DNA from: Pinus tabuliformis | Taxonomy: Eukaryota; Streptophyta; Pinopsida; Pinales; Pinaceae | Assembly (NCBI GenBank): GCA_031772625.1 | Contig: CM062818.1 | Coordinates: forward strand, 215,505,742-215,569,741 | DNA: 64,000 bases | Reading direction: 5' to 3' | In this document: positions 1 through 12,036 of the stretch, one piece after another | Layout of the letters: every line of letters begins with the position of its first letter | How positions within the stretch are numbered: position 1 is the first letter of the stretch | The notes under the pieces: model-generated | What the model was told of the DNA's origin: nothing | Databases searched by the model: none | Seen by the model: the letters and a program-made list of their open reading frames with translations, nothing else | Program-made: the position numbers and the translations under genes

Positions 1-1490
1 AAGTCCCATCTCACTCCAGATCACCATAGGGTTGATCTACTTAATCATTCCTCTATCTTAAATCCACAACTCAGTCCCTTAGACATTGTTCTTATTCAAC
101 CACTGTGTCGTTTAGGTGAGAATCAGTTCATTATATCTGAAGCCACTCTTTGGTATAGTGACAACATGCATGTGAACCAAGAATTTCAACCCATTTGACT
201 TATATATGCAGTGCCAAATGAGATTGTTAATCCACCATTTCTTTTCTCAAACTGTATCTATCCACTCTTCTCACAAGAAGACGTCCATAACATAAACAAA
301 TGGTGAACCACATTATGAAGAAGTGTTTGGAATCCATTATTCTAAATACATTCAACATATCCATATCATGCTACATCCATCCATCCAAAACTGGGGGGCA
401 CTTATGCCTCTACATCTACTCATTATCCTCTACAAGATCTTGTACCAGTAGGTCTGAGTGCTTGAATCCATTATTCGAACATTTGAAACACAATGGCACT
501 CAACAAATTCATCAAGCTAGGGGCATCATTCCCACATTTTTCATACTTGATCGGTGCCCCTCCACCACATATGTTGAGGGGAAATATCTCATTCTTGGGG
601 GCATGATCGCACCCATGGCCACCTTCTCACTTGATTAACATAAGTCTCAACCTAGACCCCAACGATCTAGGTATGGTTTATTATCCTTTCATTCCTTGGA
701 TAGTTTATCCTAACAACCTCTTTGTCGAGCCATATGCACATCACATATTGTAGATGATTTATGCCATCCGTTCAAACATTCTACTCTATGTGATGCCACA
801 CTTACCATCCAGTCCCCTTTTTTGACTTAGTGGGTGAAGGATGATCCTAAACCTTCTCTAGTATTTCATTCCTACATTCCTTTCTTACCTTGATTCTTTA
901 TCAAGAACCATCCCTCCATGAACCATTAAGGCCATTTAGAAAAGTAAGGCCACCTACCTGAAACTCATAGATCCAAATTTTTAACATTTGGTGTTTCCAC
1001 TATGATCTCCACAAGATTTAGGGCCTTCTCTTCCTCTCCAAATTCTACAACAAATCATTATGCAAGTGAACTTGATTTTGGGGCAAAACACCCTTTTATA
1101 GGCAAAAACCTAGTTTTTCCATTGTCCATTGCGAGCAAATCATAGCTCTAGTTGATGAACCATCAACACCATTGGAAAGATCTCACCAAATTTTATAATA
1201 GCTATTCCTTTGTTTTTGGTAATTTGAAACTTCACTAGGAAACCATTTTTCCATGAGGTCTCACTTTGCTACCTATTAAAATCAAATTTCTTCATTTGAG
1301 CAATCTATACTCACGTGTCAATTTTAGTCACGTGTAACCATCCTTTACTTTTGTTTTTATGGTCCCCTCTAGGTCTCCCCATGTGGCAGCATCATCGAGT
1401 CACCCTTGTTCAGAGCATCTAAGTTGAGTCACCCTTACATCTATGAAGTATGTTTCAAGTCCCCTTGAGTCCAATTACAATGTTCCATAC
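1..1490. other. Unassigned sequence, no gene seen
   Basis: I see no recognisable protein domain, RNA gene or terminal repeat here. The longest open frame, about 110 codons near 300-638, resembles no family I know and has no exon or promoter context. The block sits upstream of a minisatellite and of an LTR-like block that starts at 4755, so it may be internal sequence of an old retroelement, but nothing inside it proves that. Confidence 0.4.
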
Positions 1491-1507
1491 ATCTTTGAGT
1501 TTTTTGT

Positions 1508-2110
1508 TGTTCCTTTTTCAAAAGGAACAGCAGTTTGAGTTTTTTGTTGTTCCTTTTTCAAAAGGAACAGCATTTGGTGTGTTTTTGCTGTTCCTTTTTC
1601 AAAAGGAACAGCAGTTTGAGTTTTTTGCTGTTCCTTTTTCAAAAGGAACAGCAGTTTGAGTTTTTTGCTGTTCCTTTTTCAAAAGGAACAGCATTTGGTG
1701 TGTTTTTGCTGTTCCTTTTTCAAAAGGAACAGCAGTTTGAGTTTTTTGCTGTTCCTTTTTCAAAAGGAACAGCAGTTTGAGTTTTTTGCTGTTCCTTTTT
1801 CAAAAGGAACAGTATTTGGTGTGTTTTTGCTGTTCCTTTTTCAAAAGGAACAACAGTTTGAGTTTTTTGCTGTTTCTTTTTCAAAAGGAACAGCAGTTTG
1901 AGTTTTTTGCTGTTCCTTTTTCAAAAGGAACAACATTTGGTGTGTTTTTGTTGTTCCTTTTTCAAAAGGAACAGCAGTTTGAGTTTTTTGTTGTTCCTTT
2001 TTCAAAAGGAACAGCAATTTGAGTTTTTGCTGCTCCTTTTTCAAAAGGAACAGCAGTTCGAGTTTTTTCTTGCATGGATTCTTCTCTTTCAAAAGGAACG
2101 ACATTTGCAT
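1508..2110. repeat. Palindromic minisatellite, about 14 monomers of 40-41 bp in a 121-bp higher-order unit
   Basis: About 14 tandem monomers, plus a degenerate one at the right edge, each carry the same inverted repeat: arms GCTGTTCCTTTT and AAAAGGAACAGC around a 2-nt centre. The linkers alternate: two carry CAGTTTGAGTTTTTT and every third carries CATTTGGTGTGTTTTT, so three monomers make a unit that repeats every 121 bp. Copies are nearly identical in the centre of the array (most differences are C/T or A/G) and decay toward 2030-2230. Because 121 is not a multiple of three, the array is open in several frames on both strands; those frames are repeat by-products and not genes. Confidence 0.93.
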
Positions 2111-2599
2111 TTTCGCGTTTTCTGTGTGTATTTTTGTTTTTGGTGTGCATTTTCTTTGATGTTCCCTACACGGAACACCACTTTTTGAGTCTTTTTGCTG
2201 TTCATTCAAAAGAGCAACACTTTGGGAATATTTTTGAGGGCAACCCTTTCCTTTCTCTTGTGGGATTATTCATAGTTCAGCTCAACCACATTCTCCTGAT
2301 TCTCTTTCATGACATGAAGTACACTACTTTTATGAGGACAGGAATTATGGATTCTTTTGAAGCAAAGTTAATATTATTCACGTTATGATCTTTAAAAGGA
2401 CAGCTCCTTGATGATAGATTCTTTTTAAAAGGGACACAATTATTTATATATTCCTTTACTGCATTGTTCTCTGTTGTACATGATACTGATTGATCATCTT
2501 AATACCATGCTGGTTCCACCCTTCCTGGTTATAATCTTCTCTGTCTGTAATAAATGAGATTATGGGTATATTTTTTTATATTGACATCTTCAACTTCTT
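2111..2599. other. Decayed minisatellite edge and unassigned sequence
   Basis: To about 2230 there are weak echoes of the minisatellite (TTCCCTACACGGAACACC, GTTCATTCAAAAGAGCAAC). Beyond that I see no gene or element boundary. Confidence 0.4.
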
Positions 2600-3035
2600 C
2601 CGCCATCCCTGCTCTTAAGGAGTATTGAGCCTCCCTCTTTTTATCATAACAATGTGTAATAACAACAAAATTTTGTTCGCAGATGGAGGATAGGGGGTCT
2701 CATTACGAGCCAGCCTACCATGTTCATAAGGCTGTAACAAAGTGACATTCCCATTATGGCCACCACACCAGGGTTATGATCCATTGGATAGCCAAATTAT
2801 CCTTGGAACAGGAGGTCTCATCACGAGCCGGCCTGATCACTTTTGCTACCTCCTAGTGAATGGCAGTGTGGTTGTCTGGTTACCACGCCAGCACACTGAT
2901 CTCTTCTGTAGAACAGCACTGTAACTCTCCATTTATAAAATGAGGATCCTGGCTCATATGGGTTAAAAAGCAACCCTGCCGAGGCTATGGATGCCTGCTG
3001 GCAGCAGAGGCTCTGCTTATGGTATTGAAGTTATA
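2600..3035. repeat. Dispersed repeat, copy 1 (second copy 50805-51275)
   Basis: This block shares a chain of matching segments, in the same order and orientation, with 50805-51275. Matches include CTCTTAAGGAG, CTCATCACGAGCCGG against GCATCACGAGCTAAC, TCTGGTTACCACGCCAG against TCTGGTTACCAGGCTAG, GGGTTAAAA, and a final GGTATTGAAGTTA against GGTATCGAAGTTA. Divergence is high, so the copies are old. The last motif looks a little like the start of an initiator-tRNA primer site (TGGTATCAGAGC), which would make this the end of an LTR, but the match is too weak to claim. Confidence 0.6.
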
Positions 3036-4743
3036 TATTTTCGTCAATTATTATTATAATACCCTTTTCTTATTTTCTTTTTATCAGAGAAGTTATTTCC
3101 TTAACTTTTTCCCTGTTTGAACCTTTATGCATGAGAAAGTGTTTTATGATCAATCACATCATTTTCAGCTAGAATACCGTCAGCAAAGCATCTTTTTAGC
3201 ATATTGTTGTCCTTTTTCGTTTTGTATAAACTATCATCAATCCACAGCGTCCTATCTCTTATTCATAACTATCTTTACACACTTTGCTCTCAATATAACC
3301 ATAATTTTCACCGTCCTATCCTTCATAAATGTATTCTACCTCCCTTACTGATATATTGTTCATTCCATTGCCTTGCCATCAACACCACCCTTTCATATGC
3401 TTTATGGTTATGGAACCCATTTTCCAATTGGAGGGGGGGAATGTATGCATTATGGAATCGCATGCGATATGATTACTACACTTTGCCATACTTTGTTGAT
3501 TTGACAACATATTAGTATTGCATGTATACATAAGTTTTTCTAATTGCAATTTTGCATGCATTTTATCTGTTGCTATTCAAAGCTAACACTATGGATTCAA
3601 GAACATTGTATGCAAAATAGTGCTTTGTTTACAGGAGAACAACAAGTATGGGCAGAATTCTATTCGTAGCATGACCACACTATTGCACTTCACAGTGGAG
3701 GCTCGTGAACGTGAACAATTCTTCAAACATGATGTGCTTCTCTGGATTCTACCTTTTTGCATCACTTTTAGCACCAACTCTGCCTACATCAGCTTCAACA
3801 ACTGCCAGTATTTATATGTCATTCCACATTTTTGGAGGTAAAACTTGAGGTAAAATTGCATAGTTTTCTAATTTATTATAAATTTAGGAGAATCTAATGA
3901 AAATCCATCTTGAGCATTATTTGTCATCTTTCATTCAACATCTTTACCACTTCCCCTTTTTCAGCAGCATATCATTTTCGAGTGTGGGGGAGTGTTCCTT
4001 TTAATCATTTCTTTCTTATAACCACCTCATTCATCTTCTTTATCATCCATTGCTATTCTTATTCACTCTCAACACCTCCCTTATTTCATGTTGTTTTACA
4101 CCAAGCATCAAATTCAACAGCTGGTAGCAACCACCTCTATTTGTTTTCTAGCATCACATGAGGACATGCTAATTTTTCAGAGAGGGGGAGGAATTGCTAC
4201 GCTTGATGGATGTTTTCTATTTTCTCTCCTTTAAGGCATACAATTTCAGTGCAGAAATTGATTTCCCATATTTTTAAAACTTGTAATTTTTGGAAAACAC
4301 ATTAATACAAAACCACACAAATTCACGAAATATTGGTTCATAAAATTTCGGAAATCATGCACTCTCACCTACAGCCATTTTGTTTATATCTCATGATCCG
4401 TGCATCAAAACGATTTGATTTTTGGATCATAGAGACATTCATGTATTGTAAATTTACTTGCAACATTTCAACAAAATCTGGTTTGTAGTTTTGAGAAAAT
4501 GCTTAATGAAGTTTGTTGTTATCTATATCATATTTTGCTGCAACTTCATACATATAGTTGAATGTCAATATAAAAATTGTTATGCCTTCATCAAGATTTC
4601 TAAAATTGAATATTTATTGATTAAGGAAGCATTCAGTTATTCTCAAATTTTTATTGCTTGGTTAACACATGGTTTTTGTCTTTGGGTTGCATGAGGACAT
4701 GCAATACATTCAATTTTCGTTGCATGAGGACATGCAACATATT
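3036..4743 (+). other. Unassigned sequence with several purine/G tracts, possible 3' region of a gypsy fossil
   Basis: There is no recognisable coding domain. The block contains repeated G-rich purine runs at about 3424, 3981, 4177 and 4745, and the phrase CATGAGGACATGC near 4157 with two more copies at 4692 and 4720. Short phrases of this kind followed by GTGTGGGGG are typical of the sequence just before the 3' LTR in plant gypsy elements, and an LTR-like block does begin at 4755. I therefore read this tentatively as the 3' untranslated part of an old element whose coding part is not visible. Confidence 0.35.
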
Positions 4744-4754
4744 GAGTGTGGGGG
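4744..4754 (+). promoter_or_regulatory. Polypurine tract before LTR-like block
   Basis: GAGTGTGGGGG lies directly against TGTGTAGGG at 4755. In LTR retroelements a purine-rich tract primes plus-strand DNA synthesis right at the start of the 3' LTR. The position and composition fit, but no second LTR is present to confirm the boundary. Confidence 0.4.
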
Positions 4755-6599
4755 TGTGTAGGGTCGTTAATATGCCATGATTATTCTCACTTGTGAAGGT
4801 TTATTCCACCCATTTCCACCATTCTTCATCATGACATTTATTATAATTTATCATTTAAATCCATTTTATAAATAATTTATGCTCTCATGGATGAATGTTA
4901 TTTATTCTCTTTTATTTTTAATAAATTGATTATTATGCATTAATTTATCAATGATAGTTCTAATAAGTTGGTTGTAACATCATTCGCCATTCTTAGCCTC
5001 CAAAGTAACTTCCAGATTGAAGATTTGTCAGCCAACTCAGAAATTCGCTGGTTTAAGGAGTGACAGTTTTGCGGTTAAGATTCTGAGCAAATGAAGACGA
5101 ATTTGGAAAATCCGGAACATGGGTTTTGTCCAGAACGGGCCCAATTATCTTCCTAAAGAACCGTTTTCCCAAATTCGGCTTGTACAGGGAGAAACGCAGG
5201 GTTCTTTGAACACGATTTTCTGGGATTTGCTGTTGCGGCCGCCCTCCAAATCTTAGCTGCAAACCTAAATCCGCCTTGTTCTTGTTGATCAATGGGTTGG
5301 AATCAACCTAAAATTGTAAGAGAAATCATGATTGTAATTATCTATACTCTGATCTTTCTCTATTTAATGAAACCCAAGATCAGAGACGGAGGAGATGGGG
5401 GAGAGACGTGATGATGGAAGAATGATAGAGAAATGATGGACAACAGTGGTGGATTATTCATGCTGTAGCTTTTGCTGTTGTAATGATTCCAATTGGCTGA
5501 TTAATAAATGAATTGGGAATTGCTGTTCATTCTTCTTATTCTGAAGTGATCCCACAGCATCCGCTGGCGGCTAAGGGCCCAGCCTATGGCGGAATACGCT
5601 GCTGCTGCTGTATATTATCTTTTTGATTTATGCGTGGTTTGTATTATCAGTTTGAATTGGTAATCTGGTGTGATTTATTATCTTATATTACAGTTCTGTT
5701 ATATTTCATATATCGCTCTCTGCAACAAGAAAGTCGTTAATGTAACATTGATGTTCTCTACAGAATGATTTAATTGCGGAGTAATCAAGCTGCAACCTTC
5801 TTAAGCTGGTATTATTATGTTTGTCCATGGTTTATACTTCATACGATTGTTGTTCAATTGACATCGTGGTTCCATTATGAATCGCAATTGCTACCCTTTC
5901 TAACCAGGATTAATATTTGCGTATCGGACTCAGATTACCATTTCTTAATATCGCTGTGCGCTGTGTGCATTATTTATTTCAGCACCGTAGGCTGCTCCAT
6001 ATTTCATTTCCAATTAGTTGCCATTTTATTTCCTTTTGTTTTCTAATTTATTTGATTTGGCTTGGTTGTTGTTTGCTTCCATTAAATTAGAGTTTGTCGT
6101 TCAGTTCTTTTAATTCCAGTTGCTATTCCATTTACGACCGTTCCATTTTAGACTTGCTATTTCATTTTCTGAATTGCCATTCCATTCTGCTTTCTTGCTG
6201 TTCCATTTCCTTTTTCTTGCATTTATTGCTTTGGTGTGAGAGGAGGATCAAGGCTGTCGTGAGACACAGCAGGCGCTATTATGCTCCCAGAACCATGATC
6301 CATACTCTAATTCCCTTTTTCCTTCATCAATTTCTAGAGGACTGAGTTATTGCTACCATATCCTCGATTGATGGTTATTTGAATGAATGATTTAGTTTAG
6401 AACATTTCAGTTTCTTGCTTTAGATTTTGTTTCAAGCATTCATTTATTTTTGGGTTTTAAGCACTATATTGCACAACATTACTCTTAAGTAAATAGCCGC
6501 CTCAGACAGAGTACACTCTTGAAATAAAAAGTCGTCCCTGGGTTGATAATTAATGTGAGGTAATTAGGAGTTCACAAGACACCTTTTTATCGCACCACA
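4755..6599 (+). mobile_element. LTR-like block of a gypsy fossil (Athila/Tat-like?), about 1845 bp
   Basis: The block starts TGTGTAGGG just after a polypurine tract and can be closed at 6599 with CGCACCACA, giving TG...CA ends with a TGTG/CACA inverted pair. Its last 120 bp (around CGTCCCTGGGTTGATAA and TTTTTATCGCACCACA) resemble in style the LTR ends of Athila/Tat elements. No protein domain lies within. Short open frames at 5053-5292 and 5774-6345 are not conserved sequences that I recognise. It may be a 3' LTR or a solo LTR. Without a second copy in the window the ends are estimates. Confidence 0.4.
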
Positions 6600-6760
6600 G
6601 TCCCAAACTATATTGCTTCGTATTTAAAAGGCCCCCATTTGAGTAATTGACTATCATTCAAATTCAATCAATTGTAAATGTTTTCTCAACATCACCGTTA
6701 GAAATATTTGTCATTTATCATTTTTCTATCCAATATGTAACCTAACGTCAATGTCTACAA

Positions 6761-7090
6761 ATGTTAAACTATAGATATAAGCATTATGAAGATATCTGGG
6801 AACTACCCTTGGGTCAAAGAATATGTGGGTTCCCTCGGGTTGAAGAATATAAAGCCTGTAGAGAATTTTTCGAACTTCCCACAAAACATGAGGGGAATAC
6901 AAAGCCTGTAGAGAAATATGTTGAACTACCCACAAAACATGAATCTATGTTGAAACTTTCACAGGAAGAAAGGCCAAAAACATCCTTAACACTTATATCC
7001 TTAATTGAGAAATTGGAGCAATCTCTTGGTGGGTTATTGAGAAACTAGAGCAATCTCTTGATGGGTTAAAGAAGCATGTTGCACCTTGAT
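6761..7090 (+). other. Exon-like short reading frame built from tandem duplications, function unknown
   Basis: An open frame of about 95 codons starts at 6761 and reads hydrophilic, low-redundancy protein. It contains FFELPTKHE and then YVELPTKHE, and near its end EKLEQSLGG. The DNA shows the cause: 6851-6900 is repeated at 6901-6942, and a 32-bp unit at 7004-7035 is repeated at 7036-7067. A weaker roughly 30-bp duplication precedes them near 6790-6850. The 32-bp duplication is out of phase, so the frame shifts inside it. I do not recognise the protein. It could be an exon fragment of a host gene carried here or a chance frame; there are no clear splice sites or neighbours to help. Confidence 0.25.
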
Positions 7091-9799
7091 GTAAGGGCAA
7101 TATCTGGGATGTCATGCTAATGAGTATTTCTTTTATTGTTTATGTATATATATTTTAGAAGATTGTTTGTGCATATTGTATGTGGCAGTCAATGCTTAAA
7201 CATTAGAGTTTCTTTAAATAAGATAACTCGCTAAAAAGAAAACTACCCTTAACCTATTATGTATACCCATCCTTAAATTTGAGAGCATACGTTGTCAGTC
7301 AATGTAAATATGGAACACCGACTTTTGAAAATAAAGAAAGGGCACACTGTTCCAACTGAATATGGTTGTCTTATTGATTATGCCAAAGAAGTCCAACGAC
7401 AAATTTGTATCTTTCTCTTGGTTTAATCACATTGACATAGTCTAATCTTGGAGGAGATATTAATTTTTTTTTTTAATTTTATAGATAGACAATATAGCAA
7501 AAAGGTCTTAGACGACATTTCTTACCAGAGGCTAGAACATGTATATTTATGCCATGAAATATAACGAATTAATGAAATATAAAGATTTTTTTTTAATTGG
7601 AAAAAAAATAATATGTTTAATAATATTGTATATTAGATTTAAATTAATATAATTTTCTATTTAAATTATTAAATTTTAAAATATTTTATAATTTTATAGA
7701 TTATATTTTATATGTGGTTAAAATTTATTTTTAAGAATTTTTAGGGATGATGAGTTATGTTAAATGTGATAAAAAGATGATATATGTTTTTGTATGAATA
7801 TCTAGTGTTATTAATTATGTTGTAGAGTTTATAACTTGTGCTATATATTGAGTGATACATATATATTTTTGGATTGTGTTGTCCAAGATTTGTGTTTATG
7901 GTTGATATGTTAACAATGTGTATTATTTTCTTTCACTTGCCTGGTATAGGTAACGGTTGGAATAGAATATCCACTTAGTGGACTCATGTTGTTCTATTAG
8001 AGGATCTCAGAATTCCTCACACGATATTATGATTCTTGAATACTTGGATTATGGAGTTTGTTGTCTTATCCATGCAATGTAAATAAATAGCATACTATGA
8101 ACTGAATGGACACTTGGGTTGTGCTTATAACTATATAGATTATAAATAATATGATAAATTGTAGGTTTATGTACACACATGTTACTATGAATGAAAAGTG
8201 TAATAGTTTGAATGTTTAGAGATGTTCTATTGTTTGATGAATGGACCATGATTCTCTTTGAGCATGTATAAAACCTTGATTACTTAATTAGTGAGTGGAT
8301 TGCCCCTAGGCATGTATACTAGCTTGAATAAAGTTAATAAAGTTGGACTTCCCATAGGATTTTCTATTTAGCTTGCAATCTATGTATATTTGATTTTGGG
8401 ACCATGCCCCTTCTCCTAAAGTCCTCCGATTCAAATTTTGGATGAAGACATTACTTTTAAGTATTTTGTATTTTTGAATTCTAATTTATAATGGGTTAAA
8501 AAAATATTGAAATAATAATATTTTTTTGTCATATTAAAATTAATTAAAATTGAAATTACGATATTTTAATACAACTATTGCAATCATAATAGATATTAAT
8601 CTTCTTCTTCATCAACAACAACATATAAAACATTTATAATTACCTATAATAAATGCATATATGATAGGGATTTCCAAAAATGAAAATTTATTATTTTATA
8701 AATATCATAAAATTATGCAATATTTATTATTTAAAAAATAAATACCCAAATATTTCATGTGATTTCCACATATTAAAAAATTTCCACAATATATCCACAT
8801 ATAAAAAACTTTACTGATGTACAAATGCCAAAACATTTTTTGCTATACAGATATTATGAAGTTTGTAAAGCTGGTGTATAACTATTCTATGTTTTGGAGA
8901 TTTTTGTTAGAATTAGGTGAAACAATTTTTGGTCATACTGTGAATTTTTTTTATTTAAAATGCATTCAGGAATAAATAAATAGATTTAATAGATTTAACG
9001 CCATGAAAAGCTTCTAAGGCACTTAGATTGTGTAGATTTAATAGATTTAATAGCTTACACTAATGATTCCAGTAATTCCTTATCGAATTTAGGGTAAATT
9101 TGACCAAAAAATATGCACTACAAAACTCCAAAACTTATAACATAACTATTGCATGTGTTGACAAACTACCAAACTTATAATAAATAGACTATGACCTTTA
9201 TAAATTCTTCAAAAGTTATCACAAGAAATAAACATATTCAAATTAACATCCACATATCAAAACATTTATTATTATATAATTTTAGATTTAATTGTCATCA
9301 TGAGATTTAGTGTATAATTGAGTTACATACTAGAGATTTCATACCCTCATTAACTACCTTATGGTTAATGAAAAATTTAAGGGTTGGCATCCTTTTAAGC
9401 CATTGGACTTGTCAGATAGATAATTCATAATTGTTGAAGGTTCTTTTTCACTTGGTAATTAAAATAAGGCAAATATTACCTTATTTTCATGAATTGGGCC
9501 ATTCTTTCTATTCCATTACCTTCTCTCCCCCTTTCTCTACACTATTGGTTCCATATTCGTTCATAGTTTTCTTATTTTATTTTTTATTTCACTCATATGC
9601 AATATGTAAATTTTCAATGCTTGTCTTATTAAAATTCTTTACAAAGTTTGAGTTCATCTGCTTTGGTTGAATGACATCACCAATTTCTTTAGAAATTAAC
9701 CTATTGATTTTAGAATCCAATTTTTGAGAGGGAGATAAATGACAGGAAGAGAACAGGGGGTGGAGAGGAGAACATAGGGATAGAAAAAATATGGGGGGG
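7091..9799. other. AT-rich sequence, nothing identified
   Basis: This is strongly AT-rich DNA with A- and T-runs (for example near 7560-7740 and 8480-8580) and no recognisable domain, terminal repeat or RNA gene on either strand. A short phrase ATAGATTTAATAGATTTAA recurs near 8985 and 9035. The open frames near 9431-9807 are low-complexity and unconvincing. Confidence 0.5.
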
Positions 9800-11761
9800 T
9801 GTAACAACCCCTAGTTGATTTTATATGTAAATAAAATAAGACCAGGTTCATGAGACACATATTCCAAGCTGAATGTTGGGAAAAACATAGTGATGGGTAT
9901 CACTGGTGATTAATTTATGGATGTGTAAATTGGAAAAGGTATTGGAAAATACAAAGTGGCATTAATTGACATTTATTTATGAAATAAAAGAAAAAAGGAA
10001 AAAAATAATGTGAAGAGACACATATTTACATGAAAGGAAAGTTGAAGGAAAAGTGAAGGAAAATGAGGCAAATAGAGGCCTCAATGATAAAAAGGCTTCT
10101 GAGAATTAGTTCACAACCTTTTGTCAGTTCAGTTTTAGGGCTCTTTTTTATTCTCTCATTCTCTCATACTCTTGCACACTTAGATAAACCTTGGAACATT
10201 CTTGGAGCACTTTAGCATTCATTTCGATTGGAGAAAGAAGGGAATGTAAAGCAAGAAAGCATAAGGGAAAAGCTGGATCAAAAACCATAGCTAGATTGCT
10301 TTGCTGGTAACAGGTTGCATGTGTGTTTTCCTTGCTGATTTCTCAATGCATGGTATATGCATCTGATTTTTCGGTTAGTCTTTTCATTGGCATGGGGATT
10401 TTCCTGGAGTGACAATGATTTTATCCTTGCCTTGCCATTTCTTGGATAGTCATTGTGTTGTGGTTTTGTCTACTTGATGTTTTTCTGATTGGTGCTCATG
10501 TTCATTGTGCTTGTGGGCTAGAACAAATGATCTAGAAGCCTTAGAACAACTTGGGTTGAGTTACTAGTTCTAGAGCCTAGGTTAGGAAAAATGTTATGGA
10601 GCCCTTGGTGGGTTGAGTTACTAGTCCCTGGAGTTGGGTTAGACAAACACTCTAGAGCCTTGGAGGGCTATGGGTTGACTTACTAGATCTTATAGCTCTA
10701 GACAATTTGGGTAGAGACTGCTCTGGTTGGTGTTAGTGATTTCTAACCGTGGAGGTGGAATCAATGTAGTTGAGGGTTGAGGTGCTTTGGCCTCTGGAAG
10801 CCCTGGTTTGGTTTCGTCTTGGCTTATTCCATGAGATCCCACATTCATTCTTAGAATATGGCACGAGGGTGGTTGGTTGAAAGAGATATTTGGTTCATCC
10901 AAACGTATGGTCAGGTGGTACATGGAAGTCCCTAACTTGCTTGGTATTTCCCTGTATTAATATGAGACATTTTCTTATTGTGATCTATGAGAATTTGTAG
11001 TGATTATGTTGGTGATATTATGGTTTAGTTTCCATGGCTTCTATGTTGGTTATTTTTTGGTTATATGTTGGTCATATAATGTGTATTATCTATGGATCTT
11101 GTTATGAATTATTTAGTTATTGATCTTGTTGAATGTATTGACTAATAAGTGTTGTTGCAGCTATGTGAAGAGGAAATAGGGACTTCTTGGCGATTATCAG
11201 ATGAATCTCAGACTATCATGATTAGATATGCATACATGACATGTAGCTTTCATGTTTACCATGTGTTCTACAAAATATCTATCATGGACTGGGCATGTCT
11301 TGGGTTAGTTGTTCAATTTTTTTATGAAAAGATTTGTCATTGTGTGATTTATCATTTAAGAAGTTACATGTAGTTTTGGGAAGTGGTCTGGAGGATGGCT
11401 TAGAAAGGTGGCTCAAATATTGAGGGTACACCCTCTGAACTAGATATTTTGGGCTATAAATGAATGGAGGCAGTGTTGTGTGTGCAGTTAGAGGCCTATA
11501 ACCACCACCTGCCCTTTTGGTGCATGTGATTGTGGGCTTAGGGTAGTGAAAAAGAACCCCAACTCAAGGTTTGGTCACCCGTGCTGGGCCTTTGGCCCTT
11601 GAATTTTCTTGTATCCCTGGGGAATGTTGTGAGTTATGAATGTGTCAGACCCACTTCCATAATTGGAGCTTGGAGGTTGGGTCATCTCATAGTAACTCTT
11701 TGTCTCTTGTTTACCCTAGTAGACTGGTGAAATTGGGTAAATGTGGGAGGGGGTGGTTACA
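9800..11761 (+). repeat. 5' LTR of the gypsy fossil, about 1962 bp
   Basis: The LTR runs from TGTAACAACCCC to GGTGGTTACA, so its tips form a TGTAAC/GTTACA inverted pair. The right end is fixed by the primer-binding site that begins 3 nt later. It contains repeated phrases of the form GGGTTGAGTTACTAG (about 10552, 10610 and 10672), a small internal repetition. Open frames inside it (for example near 10690-10923 and 11149-11373) are not genes that I can recognise. Confidence 0.72.
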
Positions 11762-11764
11762 AGG

Positions 11765-11776
11765 TGGTATGAGAGC
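11765..11776 (+). promoter_or_regulatory. Primer-binding site, initiator tRNA-Met type
   Basis: TGGTATGAGAGC differs at one position from TGGTATCAGAGC, the complement of the 3' end of plant initiator tRNA-Met that primes minus-strand synthesis in many plant LTR elements. It lies 3 nt after the LTR end. Confidence 0.78.
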
Positions 11777-12036
11777 TTCTAGGTTCAAACACTTTGACTG
11801 GATGGGTGGGATGTGATTGTTATGCATGCATGCTAGTTATCCATGTGCTTGTTATGCATGAATTGCGATGGTCATTGTTATAGTTGTGTCATCATGTAGA
11901 GGATTATGAGGTTGATGTTGAGACGATTGATATGTTGATTTCATTATATATACATATGTTGTGCTAATCCAGATTGATTTTGTAGACGCGATAGCCTCCC
12001 CTGAACTTCACCGAGGTATTTTGATTATGTTTATAT

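Noticed and set aside
1508-2110. CRISPR-like array (regular palindromic repeats)
   Set aside because: The sequences between palindromes are themselves repeated, not unique spacers, no cas genes are near, and the setting is eukaryotic.
1508-2110. Heat-shock-element cluster (TTC / GAA blocks)
   Set aside because: The blocks are not in the alternating 5-bp nTTCnnGAAn phase; the arms are better explained as a hairpin repeat.
1450-2209. Several overlapping open frames with repeated FLFQKEQ / VPFSKGT peptides
   Set aside because: They are by-products of the 121-bp repeat, which is open in several frames on both strands; no start context, domain or conservation supports a protein.
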